In this document: positions 26,927 through 35,806 of the stretch, piece after piece | How positions within the stretch are numbered: position 1 is the stretch's first letter | Layout: the number at the start of each line of letters is the position of its first letter | NCBI GenBank assembly: GCA_963752935.1 | Contig: CAVWAL010000023.1 | Coordinates: 310,001-374,000 of the forward strand | Source of the DNA: RI-153 sp963752935 | GTDB lineage: Bacteria > Chloroflexota > Anaerolineae > Caldilineales > Caldilineaceae | Length of the DNA: 64,000 nt | Direction of reading: 5' to 3' | Program-made: the position numbers and the translations under genes | The notes under the pieces: model-generated | What the model was told of the DNA's origin: nothing | Databases searched by the model: none | The model's input: the letters and a program-made list of their open reading frames with translations, nothing else

Positions 26927-27880
26927 ATGCAAGTGGTTCGTTCGATCGCAGAGCGGGTCATGGGGAATGTCGAGAAGGTGATCCTGGGCAAAGAGCAAGA
27001 AGTACGCCTGACCATGGTGGCGCTGCTCTGTGAAGGACATCTGCTGATCGAGGACGTGCCCGGCGTCGGCAAGACGATGCTGGCACGCGCGATTGCGCGG
27101 AGCATTGGCTGCACCTACCGGCGCATCCAATTCACCCCCGATATGCTGCCTAGCGACGTGACCGGCGTAAGCGTCTTCAATCAGAAGACGCAAGAATTTG
27201 AGTTCCGACCTGGTCCGCTGATGGCGCAGATCGTCCTATCGGACGAGATCAACCGCGCCACGCCCAAAACCCAATCCGCCATGCTTGAGGCGATGGAAGA
27301 ACGACAGATCACCGTCGACGGGCGCACTTACGAGATGGAACGCCCCTTCCTGGTGTTGGCGACGCAGAACCCGATTGAGTATGAGGGCACCTTCCCGCTG
27401 CCTGAAGCCCAGGTTGACCGCTTCATGATGCGTCTGCGCCTGGGCTACCCTGAAAAGCGCCATGAGATCGAAATCCTGGATCGCCAGGCGCGACACCATC
27501 CCATTGAAACACTGGAACAAGTGGTGAGTGTCGAAGAACTAGTGACGGCGCAGGAAGCGGTGAAGGACATTTACATTGACAACGCCGTCAAGGAATACAT
27601 TGTGGATCTGGTCACGGTAACGCGCGATCACCCCGATGTCTACCTGGGCGCCAGCCCGCGCGGCAGCCTCGCCCTCTTCCGGGCAGCGCGGGCGTGGGCC
27701 GCCATCAATGGGCGCGACTTTGTTCTGCCCGACGATATCAAACTCCTGGCCGAACCGACACTGGCCCATCGTTTGATCGTCAGCCCGTCTGCCCGCATCA
27801 AGAATGTAGACACTCGTCATGTGATTGAGGATGCGCTGTCCCACACCCCAGTGCCGGGCAGTCGTGTGCGGCCCCACTGA
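26927..27880 (+). CDS. MoxR-type AAA+ ATPase
   Basis: A 317-residue AAA+ ATPase of the MoxR family, thought to act as a chaperone for assembly or activation of partner complexes. Walker A is PGVGKT near residue 47, Walker B is LSDEINR, sensor 1 is ATQNPIEYEG, and the C-terminal lid contains GASPRGSLALFRAARA. ATG at 26927 has AAGGAG upstream. Its stop overlaps the ATG of the DUF58 gene by one base (TGATG), so the two are translationally coupled. Confidence 0.95.
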   Translation: MQVVRSIAERVMGNVEKVILGKEQEVRLTMVALLCEGHLLIEDVPGVGKTMLARAIARSIGCTYRRIQFTPDMLPSDVTGVSVFNQKTQEFEFRPGPLMAQIVLSDEINRATPKTQSAMLEAMEERQITVDGRTYEMERPFLVLATQNPIEYEGTFPLPEAQVDRFMMRLRLGYPEKRHEIEILDRQARHHPIETLEQVVSVEELVTAQEAVKDIYIDNAVKEYIVDLVTVTRDHPDVYLGASPRGSLALFRAARAWAAINGRDFVLPDDIKLLAEPTLAHRLIVSPSARIKNVDTRHVIEDALSHTPVPGSRVRPH

Positions 27881-29181
27881 TGTCATCGCGTGCACTGACA
27901 CTGCTGATCGGGGCAATTATCGCCTGGATCTTTGCCATCAACAGCGGGCGCGTCCTGGCTTATAACCTGGCCTACCTGCTAAGCGGTGTCCTCGGCCTGA
28001 GCTACCTATGGGCGTGGTTCAGCATCCGCTTTGTGCAGATCAACCGCTATACACGCGCCCGGCGCAGCCAGGTGGGTGAATTCTTCGAAGAGACGCTCGA
28101 AGTACGCAACCGCGGTCGTCTGCCCAAACTCTGGCTCGAACTGCGCGACTACTCCACGGTTCCCTTTCACGACGTCAGCCAGGTCATCAACGGGCTACCG
28201 GGCCGCGGGACACAGCGCTGGCAGATCCGCACACTCTGCCAGCAGCGTGGCTACTACCGGCTCGGCCCCCTAAGCCTGCACAGCGGCGATCCGTTGGGCC
28301 TTTTCACCATGAATCAACGGCTCGATTATACGGGTGGTCTTGTGATCTACCCGGCCGTCTTCGATCTCGCCACCTTTCACCCGCCGATTGCCGATATGGC
28401 CGGCGGAGAAGCCCTCAGCCGTCGTGCCCAATTCCTAACCACCAACGTGGCCGGCATCCGCGAGTATGCGCCCGGCGACAGTTTTAATCGTATCCACTGG
28501 CTCAGCACGGCGCGCACAGGCCGTTTGATGACCAAAGAATTTGAGCTTGATCCCTCCGCCGATATCTGGATCTTCCTCGATCTTTTCCAGGATGCAGCGA
28601 GTGCGCTCCCCTGGCAGCCCACGCGCCCCGAACTGTCTATCTTTGCCTTAGCGGGCCGCCGAAAGCGGACAGAAGCACCTATCCTGCCCCCCGATACCAC
28701 CGAATATGCGGTGACGGCGGCGGCGAGTATTGCCCGCTATTTTCTGTTGCGCAATCGAGCGGTGGGCATGGTCTGGCACGGAGAATCGCGTCAGTTGTTG
28801 CAAACCGATCGCGGCGAGCGTCAGATCCGAAAGACGTTGGAGGCGCTGGCCGTTGTCGGGGCTGTCGGTAGGGTGCCCTTTGCCGATCTGCTGGCCACCG
28901 ACGGAATTCGCCTCAACCGCAACACAACCATTATCGCCATTAGCGCCGACCCCAGCCCAACCTGGGCGCGCTCCCTGCGCGAGATGCGCCGCCGAGGTGT
29001 AAGCAGCGTCGCCATTGTCCTGGACGGCACAACGTTCGGCCGGCGTGCCCCTTATGACGAACTACACCACGAGCTACGGATCAGCGACATCCCCACCTAC
29101 GAGATCCATCAAGGCGATGCCATCGATCAGGCACTGAGCAACGTCAGTCGTATCCCCGATTGGTCGCCGCGCGGACGCTAG
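27880..29181 (+). CDS. DUF58 protein with N-terminal membrane segments
   Basis: A 433-residue partner of MoxR. Two hydrophobic segments at the N-terminus (residues ~3-45) anchor it in the membrane. The DUF58 signature is GIREYAPGDSFNRIHW at roughly residues 195-210, followed by a VWA-like fold (DIWIFLDLF). The transglutaminase-like protein that often follows is absent here. Role inferred from the family: envelope-associated process controlled by the MoxR ATPase. Confidence 0.93.
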   Translation: MSSRALTLLIGAIIAWIFAINSGRVLAYNLAYLLSGVLGLSYLWAWFSIRFVQINRYTRARRSQVGEFFEETLEVRNRGRLPKLWLELRDYSTVPFHDVSQVINGLPGRGTQRWQIRTLCQQRGYYRLGPLSLHSGDPLGLFTMNQRLDYTGGLVIYPAVFDLATFHPPIADMAGGEALSRRAQFLTTNVAGIREYAPGDSFNRIHWLSTARTGRLMTKEFELDPSADIWIFLDLFQDAASALPWQPTRPELSIFALAGRRKRTEAPILPPDTTEYAVTAAASIARYFLLRNRAVGMVWHGESRQLLQTDRGERQIRKTLEALAVVGAVGRVPFADLLATDGIRLNRNTTIIAISADPSPTWARSLREMRRRGVSSVAIVLDGTTFGRRAPYDELHHELRISDIPTYEIHQGDAIDQALSNVSRIPDWSPRGR

Positions 29182-29286
29182 TATCGTGTCAACGGTCCAG
29201 TGATGGCAATTCCGTAGGGGCGCTGCTTGCTGCGCCCGGCACAGTGTGGGCGCAGCAAGCAGCGCCCCTACCATCAAATCACGCTC
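29181..29286 (-). repeat. Dispersed repeat family B, copy 1 (large hairpin)
   Basis: About 106 bp, matching the reverse complement of 61416-61524. The core is a perfect inverted repeat with 24-bp arms (29214-29237 and 29248-29271) and a 10-base loop, flanked by conserved stretches CAGTGATGGCAATTCC and CATCAAATCACGCT. It has no coding frame. It could also terminate the MoxR-DUF58 transcript. Confidence 0.85.
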
Positions 29287-29334
29287 GCCGTGGTATGTAG
29301 GCAGCGGTGTACCGGCGAGGGGAATTCTATCCGC

Positions 29335-30375
29335 TTAAGTGCTTTCACGCACAACCAGTTCGACCGGTGTCACATCGGGAGAATTGATCTCCGCTTCGCT
29401 AATCTGTTCGCTGATCAATCCAAAGAGTAAAGAGAGTGCTTTGCGAATACGACCGGTGACATCGTGCTGAACGGTGGTCAAGGGCGGGAAAGAGACGGCG
29501 GTTTCGGGCAGACCGTCAAAGCCGACAATGGCCAGATCATCGGGGATGCTGATGCGTGCCTTACGCGCGCCACCAAGGATACCCAGGGCACGCACATCGC
29601 TGACGCAGAGAACTGCCGTCGGTCTGGGGTTTAGCGACCAAATCCTGGTAAATGTCTCGTGGCCGGCGGCAAGAATGCCGGGGGTATACACCACTTTCAG
29701 TGCATCTGCGGGTAGACCGGCATCGCAGATCGCCTGCCGATAACCGCTCAACCGGCGTTCCATAGCCGGGATAACGACCCCATCGGTGCGTGGCCCCAGC
29801 GTCGCCACGGCAATACGTCGATGGCCGCGCTCGATCAGATGCTGCGCAGCACGATAGGCTCCGCCAAAGTCATCCAGGTTAAACATGGGCACATCCAATG
29901 CCTCGTCGCCGTTAAGCATCACGACAGGGCGACTCGTCCGTTCAACAGCAACCCCCAACGGGTGCGAACGATGAATGGCGAACGACAGGAAACCGTCGGC
30001 GGCAATCGTCGCCAATGCATTGGGCGAAACTTCACCCGTTGCCGGTACAAGCAGAATTCGCATCTTTTGCTCATCGCAGACGGCGCCCATTTCTCCCAAG
30101 ACGATGCTAAAGAAGGGATCGTGTAGCAGCCAATTGAGACCCGTCGGCACAACCAGCCCGATCGTGTTGGTGCGTCCTGTGGCCAGGGTGCGCGCGACGG
30201 GGTGTGGTTGATATCCGAGCTCGGCCGCCGTCTCCAAAATTCGTTCGCGCGTGCTCTGACTCAACTGATGGGGTGCATTGTAGGCAAAGGAGACCGCAGT
30301 AGGCGATACGCCGGCGTGTTTGGCTACATCGCGCAGCGTGACTCGTTTCTTCTTAGCCACAGAACAGTCCCTCAC
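29335..30375 (-). CDS. LacI-family transcriptional regulator
   Basis: A repressor of 346 residues with the helix-turn-helix at residues ~12-35 (VTLRDVAKHAGVSPTAVSFA) and a sugar-binding-type effector domain (TIGLVVPTGLNWLLHDPFFS, VLCVSDVRALGILG, DLAIVGFDGLPE). The annotated start is a GTG; a second GTG six codons later (VAKKKRVT) fits the family equally well. No transporter or enzyme gene is directly beside it, so its target is unknown. Confidence 0.92.
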   Translation of the reverse strand: MRDCSVAKKKRVTLRDVAKHAGVSPTAVSFAYNAPHQLSQSTRERILETAAELGYQPHPVARTLATGRTNTIGLVVPTGLNWLLHDPFFSIVLGEMGAVCDEQKMRILLVPATGEVSPNALATIAADGFLSFAIHRSHPLGVAVERTSRPVVMLNGDEALDVPMFNLDDFGGAYRAAQHLIERGHRRIAVATLGPRTDGVVIPAMERRLSGYRQAICDAGLPADALKVVYTPGILAAGHETFTRIWSLNPRPTAVLCVSDVRALGILGGARKARISIPDDLAIVGFDGLPETAVSFPPLTTVQHDVTGRIRKALSLLFGLISEQISEAEINSPDVTPVELVVREST

Positions 30376-30638
30376 TTTTTAGATGTGACGATGATATTGA
30401 ACAAGGATAGTCACTGACGTCTGGAGGCGGGGGAGTCCAGACAAGTGGACGTAAAAACAGGATGTGAGATCGAGAAGAAAGTCAGGCGGACAACCCGCCA
30501 AACAAGTTCGCGACCCACAGGTGTCACGACAAGAGGAAAGGGAGGCGCTTCCTGCGGAACAACGGCCCGGCAATGCTGGATGCATGCGACTCCGCAGCAA
30601 CCCGGCCCACCGGCGCATCCCAGGACGCTTAACAGATC
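30376..30638. other. Intergenic region between LacI regulator and rph
   Basis: 263 bp downstream of RNase PH and upstream of the LacI gene, both on the minus strand. It is GC-rich with short inverted segments around 30540-30620, but I see no known RNA, no repeat-family copy and no believable gene. The 79-codon frame here looks random. Confidence 0.45.
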
Positions 30639-31403
30639 TTATCCGAAGCCGGCGTCCTCCAATACTTGCTTTTGCTTACCGATCAGTTCGGCGATGCCCA
30701 TTTCGGCCAATACAATCATGGCATTCAATGCGGCCCGGCTAAAGGACTTTCCTTCAGCGGTGCCCTGCACTTCGATGAACTCTCCACTCCCGGTCATGGC
30801 GACATTGAAGTCCACATCAGCAGCCTGATCCATCGCATAATCCAGATCCAGGACTGCCTTGCCATTGACCAGCCCCACACTGACCGCAGCGACGGCGTGT
30901 TGCAAGGAACCCGGTTGGAGCTTTTTCTTGGCTTCGAGGCGTTTGATCGCCATCGCCAGGGCGACATATCCACCGGTGATAGACGCTGTACGCGTGCCGC
31001 CATCGGCCTGGAGCACATCACAGTCAATAATGATCTGGCGATCCCCCAGTTTGTGCAGATCGACAGCCCCACGCAGACAGCGCGCAATCAGCCGTTTGAT
31101 CTCCTGTGTACGACCTTTGGGATAGGTCGTTTCGCGTTGTACACGATCTTGTGTGCTGCGCGGCAGCATGGCGTATTCTGCAGTCACCCATCCATGCCGT
31201 TGGCTGGATCGGTGAAGCCAGCGCGGCAGGCTCTCTTCGACGGTTGCGGTGCAGAGAACTTTGGTATTACCCATGCTCACGAGGACGGAGCCTTCAGCAT
31301 ACATCGTGTAATCTAGTTCAAACTTAACCGGACGCAGTTCGTCGACAGCACGTTCGACTGTTTGCAAGGTGGGGATCCTTTCTGAGCGATTTTCGGGGAG
31401 CAC
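30639..31403 (-). CDS. rph: Ribonuclease PH
   Basis: A 254-residue 3'-5' phosphorolytic exoribonuclease that trims tRNA precursors. The RNase PH fold is recognised by GSVLVSMGNTKVLCTATVEE, the basic QDRVQRETTYPKGRTQEIKRLI, the phosphate-site QADGGTRTASITGGYVAL, and AVSVGLVNGKAVLDLDY. The length equals that of the bacterial family. Two tRNA genes lie directly upstream on the same strand, separated by a terminator. Confidence 0.97.
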   Translation of the reverse strand: MLPENRSERIPTLQTVERAVDELRPVKFELDYTMYAEGSVLVSMGNTKVLCTATVEESLPRWLHRSSQRHGWVTAEYAMLPRSTQDRVQRETTYPKGRTQEIKRLIARCLRGAVDLHKLGDRQIIIDCDVLQADGGTRTASITGGYVALAMAIKRLEAKKKLQPGSLQHAVAAVSVGLVNGKAVLDLDYAMDQAADVDFNVAMTGSGEFIEVQGTAEGKSFSRAALNAMIVLAEMGIAELIGKQKQVLEDAGFG

Positions 31404-31488
31404 TGCAATACACGCACAGATCTAAACTGTTTAGCGTATCGTCTGAAATCATACAGGGGAAATGCAAAAGGTGCAAGCACGAAAGACA

Positions 31489-31517
31489 ATAAAAAAAGAC
31501 TGGCGAATGCCAGTCTT
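31489..31517 (-). terminator. Rho-independent terminator after tRNA-Ala(GGC)
   Basis: On the minus strand the tRNA 3' CCA is followed at once by AAAGACTGGC, a 4-base loop, GCCAGTCTTT and further Ts. A 10-bp stem plus T-run is a textbook intrinsic terminator and separates the tRNA from rph. Confidence 0.92.
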
Positions 31518-31593
<76 letters not shown>

Positions 31594-31627
31594 ATATGCA
31601 CTTGTGACAAACACCCGCCGAGTTCTT

Positions 31628-31656
31628 AGTGTATCTTACCCTCAGAATTCCGTCAA
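31628..31656 (-). promoter_or_regulatory. Promoter of tRNA-Ala(GGC)
   Basis: On the minus strand TTGACG (31656-31651), 17 bases, TACACT (31633-31628). It lies between the two tRNA genes about 35 bp before the 5' end of the downstream tRNA. Confidence 0.75.
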
Positions 31657-31670
31657 ATCGAGTGGTCAGG

Positions 31671-31743
<73 letters not shown>

Positions 31744-31767
31744 CTAATCTCGCCGGACAACAGAAAA

Positions 31768-31796
31768 AGTATAGCAACGCCCACTGATTTCGTCAA
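31768..31796 (-). promoter_or_regulatory. Promoter of tRNA-Ala(CGC)
   Basis: On the minus strand TTGACG (31796-31791), 17 bases, TATACT (31773-31768), about 25 bp before the tRNA 5' end. It has the same -35 hexamer as the other tRNA promoter. Confidence 0.85.
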
Positions 31797-31917
31797 ATTG
31801 AAGACGGAGGGATAGGCGACTGCACTTTGACAAAGGAGCAGGCCGCTGGGCAAAATGAATACCGTGTGTAGTGAATCCCCAGAGCAGCTATCCAGGAGCA
31901 ACTATGCAGGAGCAGAT

Positions 31918-32514
31918 ATGAACGAAGAGTACCACCGCCAAGTGACGACGGACGCACTGGCCGACCAGTTGAATCCCGCCGATCTCGAGATCGTGATCCA
32001 GGCCAATATCGGCCAGGACAGAGTGTGGAACTGGCTGACCACGCCGGAACGACACTACGACGGACGCCGCTTTGCCCAGGCGGAAGCCTACATTGCCCAG
32101 GAGCGCGCTCACGCCGTGGCCGCCTTCCAGCGTGGGGATCGGGTTGAAGCGCTGCAAGCGATGGGTCGTCTGTTACACACCCGCCAGGATTTCTACTCGC
32201 ATTCCAACTGGATGCAGCGTTGCGCCGAAGAGGCAGGCAGCGCACCACAGAGCGCGCATACCCCGACCATCTGTCTTGATCCGCAGGCCGACACCACACT
32301 CTTTGCCGCCCGCGCACCCTTCCTGATCCACGCCCTCTACCTGATCCCGCTGATTGGGACATTGATAAAACGCATTTACCTGCCTGCCGACTACCATGAA
32401 GCCATGCATCTCGACGATCCCAGCCGTGGGCCTCTGTTTGCGCCATCCCTGGTGGCAGCACGCATCCATACGCGGCTGGAGTGGGAGACCGTCCAGAAAA
32501 GAATAGCGAGCTAG
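31918..32514 (+). CDS. Putative zinc-dependent phospholipase C / HET-C-like protein
   Basis: A 198-residue protein. The segment ALQAMGRLLHTRQDFYSHSNWM (given here as ALQAMGRLLHT and RQDFYSHSNWM) matches the HET-C/zinc-dependent phospholipase C pattern in which His and Asp side chains bind metal; further His residues occur near the C-terminus (YHEAMHLDD). The ATG at 31918 has AGGAG upstream; the earlier ATG at 31855 adds 21 residues without family character. No signal peptide. The lipase function is inferred from the motif only. Confidence 0.65.
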   Translation: MNEEYHRQVTTDALADQLNPADLEIVIQANIGQDRVWNWLTTPERHYDGRRFAQAEAYIAQERAHAVAAFQRGDRVEALQAMGRLLHTRQDFYSHSNWMQRCAEEAGSAPQSAHTPTICLDPQADTTLFAARAPFLIHALYLIPLIGTLIKRIYLPADYHEAMHLDDPSRGPLFAPSLVAARIHTRLEWETVQKRIAS

Positions 32515-32541
32515 ATGCGACGCGCCTAGCTCGCTATTCTT
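32499..32541. terminator. Bidirectional terminator hairpin
   Basis: A 16-bp perfect stem (32499-32514 with 32526-32541) with an 11-base loop overlaps the stop codon of the HET-C-like gene and faces the converging oxidoreductase gene. T-rich sequence follows on the plus strand. Confidence 0.8.
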
Positions 32542-32554
32542 GATTTGTTTCAGT

Positions 32555-33712
32555 TCAGACCGTCTGCGCGGCGGGATCGAGCGGCAGTGCTATCGGCGCA
32601 CCGCCCGCTTTGGACGATTCGCGAATGGCGACGATGATCTCTTGGTCGAGCCGCGCTTGCAGAGGGCCATACGTCGGTTCACCCCCGCTGCGCACGGCTT
32701 CCACCAGGCTGAGCAGACAGCCGGCCACGCCGATCTCATCGTCGTGCCACTGCACGCCATGCCCCTGTTTCTGGGCGCGGAAGGGGTTGTCCCAGCGAAT
32801 GGTGGCGTGGGTGGGATCGCCGGTGTGGGCGAGCATGGCGATCAGCCCGCCGCCGTCCACACGTTCCCATCGGCGCTCCACCGTTACGAAAAGGGGCGCT
32901 TCCCCATCTGCCGACAGCAGCGAGAGTCGTTCCTCCACATCCAGCCCCACGCCGACGGTGATGCCCATCCCCTTTTCGGCCAGGAAGCGACTGCTGCGCC
33001 ACCAGCGCAACGGCGAATCATAGCCGACACTTGTCCAATGGAAGATGCCCAGACGACCGTCGTCGTACTCGATCAGGCCGTGTTCCTGGGTCTCGGCTCG
33101 CGCCGAGGTCTTGTTGCCGATGCGCGACCAGTGAGATGCGAGATCATACTGGCGCACAGCGCCGCTCACCTGCACAGGGGTGGCATCAAAGCCAAGGTAG
33201 CTGCGCATGACGCTGACGCCATGATAGCCGTGACCGGCGAAATCGTTGAACGATGAGTAGACCTGCCCAAAGAGACCGGCTTCGATCATCTTGAGCTTGA
33301 TCTGCTCCAGCGGGCGGCGGTGGAATTGTTCGGCCACCTCGATTTTGAGTCCGCGCTGTGCGGCAGCCTGGATGATGGCGTCCGCTTCGCTGAGTTTGTG
33401 GGCAATCGGTGTTTCGAGCAACACATGCAGCCCTGCTTCCACCGCCATCAACCCCACTTCGCCGTTGGCCGAATACGTCACCGAAACGACGCCGATCTGC
33501 GGATCGGTCTCGCGTACAAGTTTCTCCAAATCCGTGTACCACGGCACATTGAGGCTCTCACCCAGACGGCGCGCCGAGTCCTCGCTGCGGCCCCACACCG
33601 AAACCAGCGTCACCAGTTCGGGCAACGCCTGTAGAATCGGCCCATATAGATAATCCGACCGCTTGGCCGTGCCGATGATGGCGACGCGCAGCGGCGTTTG
33701 AGATTGGGACAT
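32555..33712 (-). CDS. Gfo/Idh/MocA-family NAD(P)-dependent oxidoreductase
   Basis: A sugar or inositol dehydrogenase-like protein of 385 residues. The Rossmann start is LRVAIIGTAKRSDYLYGPIL, followed by VSVTYSANGEVGLMAVEAG. The usual E-K-P motif reads LLETPIAHK here, so the catalytic-site lysine is replaced by threonine, as in part of the family; its activity as a dehydrogenase is therefore less certain. It starts a row of minus-strand sugar-acid genes and lies 39 bp from the aldo-keto reductase gene, probably in the same operon. Confidence 0.88.
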   Translation of the reverse strand: MSQSQTPLRVAIIGTAKRSDYLYGPILQALPELVTLVSVWGRSEDSARRLGESLNVPWYTDLEKLVRETDPQIGVVSVTYSANGEVGLMAVEAGLHVLLETPIAHKLSEADAIIQAAAQRGLKIEVAEQFHRRPLEQIKLKMIEAGLFGQVYSSFNDFAGHGYHGVSVMRSYLGFDATPVQVSGAVRQYDLASHWSRIGNKTSARAETQEHGLIEYDDGRLGIFHWTSVGYDSPLRWWRSSRFLAEKGMGITVGVGLDVEERLSLLSADGEAPLFVTVERRWERVDGGGLIAMLAHTGDPTHATIRWDNPFRAQKQGHGVQWHDDEIGVAGCLLSLVEAVRSGGEPTYGPLQARLDQEIIVAIRESSKAGGAPIALPLDPAAQTV

Positions 33713-33751
33713 TGGGATTCCTTTCTTGCTGATACCTCATTACCTACATTC

Positions 33752-34717
33752 TTACCAGGCGTAGGCCTCCGGCGCCTCGCCACCAGGGCCGGGCCAGATC
33801 TCATCGAGCCGTTTCATCACATCGTCACTGAGGTTGATCTCCACGGCGCGTGTGCTCTCTTCGAGTTGGGCCATGGTGCGCGGACCGATGATCGGCGCAG
33901 TGATGACAGGATTTGCCAGCATCCAGGCCAGGGCCACATCTGCCGGCTTTTCGCCCAGTTCGGCGCACAGGGACTCATACTGTTCGAGCTGAGCGCGCAC
34001 TGCCTGGGACGCGTTCTCCAGCCGGCCGCGGGCGCGGTCGCCGCTGGCGTGTTCCGTACCCACAAGCAACCCGCCGCCCAGCGGGCTGTAGGGGATCAGC
34101 CCCAGCCCGTATTCACGACAGGCCGGGATCACTTCCAATTCGATCATGCGCATGTTGAGACTATACTTGCTCTGTTCGGAGACCAGCCCCATGAAGTTGC
34201 GCTTTTCGGCGGCATGTTGGGCTTTGGCAATGTGAAGTCCGGCGAAGTTGCTGCTGCCTACGTAGAGCACTTTGCCCTGCTGCACCAGCAGCTCCATGGC
34301 CTGCCAGATCTCTTCCCACGGCGTGGACCGTTCGACGTGGTGCATCTGGTAGAGATCGATGTGATCCGTCTGCAAACGGCGCAAGCTGTCTTCACAGGCC
34401 TTGCGGATGTGATAGGCCGAAAGCCCACGATCGTTGACGCCTTCATCCATTGGCCCATAGACCTTCGTCGCCAGCACAATCTTGTCTCGGCGGCCGGAAT
34501 CGGCGCCGATCCAGTTGCCGATGATCTCCTCGGTGTAGCCGTTGCGCACGTCACGCCCGTAACGGTTGGCCGTGTCAAAGAAATGGATTCCCAATTCCAA
34601 CGCCCGGTTCATAATAGCGTGGCTGTCTTGCTCACTGGTGCGAGGGCCGAAATTCATGGTGCCCAGGCAGAGACGGCTGACGGTGAGGCCGGTGCGGCCA
34701 AGTTTTGTGTATTGCAT
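33752..34717 (-). CDS. Aldo/keto reductase
   Basis: A 321-residue NADPH-dependent reductase with the (beta/alpha)8 fold. The catalytic tetrad is visible: Asp and Tyr in FFDTANRYGRD, Lys in LATKVYGP, and His in YQMHHVERS. The NADPH-binding end has IIGPRTMAQLEES. ATG at 34717 has GAGGAG upstream; the longer ORF adds 12 residues that do not fit. It probably reduces a sugar-derived aldehyde or ketone; the neighbours point to sugar-acid metabolism. Confidence 0.93.
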   Translation of the reverse strand: MQYTKLGRTGLTVSRLCLGTMNFGPRTSEQDSHAIMNRALELGIHFFDTANRYGRDVRNGYTEEIIGNWIGADSGRRDKIVLATKVYGPMDEGVNDRGLSAYHIRKACEDSLRRLQTDHIDLYQMHHVERSTPWEEIWQAMELLVQQGKVLYVGSSNFAGLHIAKAQHAAEKRNFMGLVSEQSKYSLNMRMIELEVIPACREYGLGLIPYSPLGGGLLVGTEHASGDRARGRLENASQAVRAQLEQYESLCAELGEKPADVALAWMLANPVITAPIIGPRTMAQLEESTRAVEINLSDDVMKRLDEIWPGPGGEAPEAYAW

Positions 34718-34764
34718 GAGGGACTCCTCTTTGATGAAGTTTTGGGTTGACAATTGAGTTCTGT

Positions 34765-35700
34765 CTACGCCATCAGCGGCATGACCTCCTCGGCAAACAG
34801 GAGCGCGCTCTCTGGCGCGGGGAAGTCGCAGAAACGCAACATGAAGTAGTCCACGCCCAGCGCCGTGAAAGAGCGCAGACCTTCGGCCACCTGCTCGGGG
34901 GTGCCTACGAGCAGATCGTCGCCGCCGAATGGTGATGAGGCGGCGAGGCGTTTGGCGTCGGCTTCGCTGTGGGCAACGGCGACGCGCTCACAGGCCCACG
35001 TCTTGCGGATGCTGTCATAGTCGCGCCCCACTGCATCGCAATGACCACGTAGAACGTCGAGTTTGTGTGCGTAATTCTCCACGGTGCCGCCCGGGAAGTT
35101 CCACCAATCGGCATGTTTGGCCACCACGCGCAGAGTGAGTTGTTCGCCGCCACCACCGATCATAATCGGCGGGCGTGGATCGGGGCGCGGCTCGCAGTAA
35201 GCATTTTCAATGCGATAATACTGCCCTTCATAGCTGGCCGGGCTTTCCGTCCATAATCTCTTAACGATCTCCACCGTCTCTTCCAACTGGCGGATGCGCG
35301 TGGCCGGCTTGGGGAAGTCATAGTTGTAGGCGGCGTACTCGTCCACCTTCCAGCCGGCGCCGATGCCGAGGATGAAACGCCCTTGCGAGAGCAGTTGCAG
35401 TGTGGCCGTCATCTTGGCCAACAGGGCCGGGTTGCGGTAGGACTGGCAGAGCACAATCGTGCCGAAGTCATACTCTGGGAAGGCTCCCGCCAGATAGTTG
35501 ATCGAAGCCAGACACTCCAACGTGGGCGTATCGTCCGACTGAAACTGTGCCCACGGAACGAAGTGATCGGCCACCCACGCCGAATCAAACTTGCCCTGCA
35601 ACTGTGATAGATTCAGCCCGATCTGCTGTAAAAAGGTGGTCGGGGTGCTGCCGTCGACAGGAAAGGCGGGTACACGCCAGCCATATTCAATCTTTGCCAC
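34765..35700 (-). CDS. LLM-class F420-dependent oxidoreductase
   Basis: A 311-residue luciferase-like monooxygenase-family protein (TIM barrel). The pattern SAWVADHFVPWAQF, FGTIVLCQSYRNPALLAKMTA, LGIGAGWKVDEYAAYNYDFP, and PPIMIGGGGEQLTLRVVAKHAD is typical of the F420-dependent branch rather than FMN-dependent luciferases. The substrate is unknown. The presence of cofE at 12.7 kb supports F420 use in this organism. It lies 47 bp from the aldo-keto reductase on the same strand. Confidence 0.9.
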   Translation of the reverse strand: MAKIEYGWRVPAFPVDGSTPTTFLQQIGLNLSQLQGKFDSAWVADHFVPWAQFQSDDTPTLECLASINYLAGAFPEYDFGTIVLCQSYRNPALLAKMTATLQLLSQGRFILGIGAGWKVDEYAAYNYDFPKPATRIRQLEETVEIVKRLWTESPASYEGQYYRIENAYCEPRPDPRPPIMIGGGGEQLTLRVVAKHADWWNFPGGTVENYAHKLDVLRGHCDAVGRDYDSIRKTWACERVAVAHSEADAKRLAASSPFGGDDLLVGTPEQVAEGLRSFTALGVDYFMLRFCDFPAPESALLFAEEVMPLMA

Positions 35701-35746
35701 GGGTCAACCTCCGTTCATAGTGATTCTGATTCATTTGAGGATGGTA

Positions 35747-35785
35747 CGAAAAAGCGAGGTGCACTGCTGCATCCTCGCCTTTTCG
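35747..35785 (-). terminator. Hairpin after the enolase-superfamily gene 1
   Basis: A 13-bp stem with one wobble (35747-35759 with 35773-35785) lies 21 bp past the stop of the gene ending at 35807. The T-run is poor. Confidence 0.55.
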
Positions 35786-35806
35786 CATCATCAGTTCATC
35801 GGTTCC

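Noticed and set aside
30379..30618. 79-codon minus ORF between the LacI gene and rph
   Set aside because: Composition is Arg/Ser/Cys/Leu-rich and random-like, with no ribosome-binding site or family pattern.
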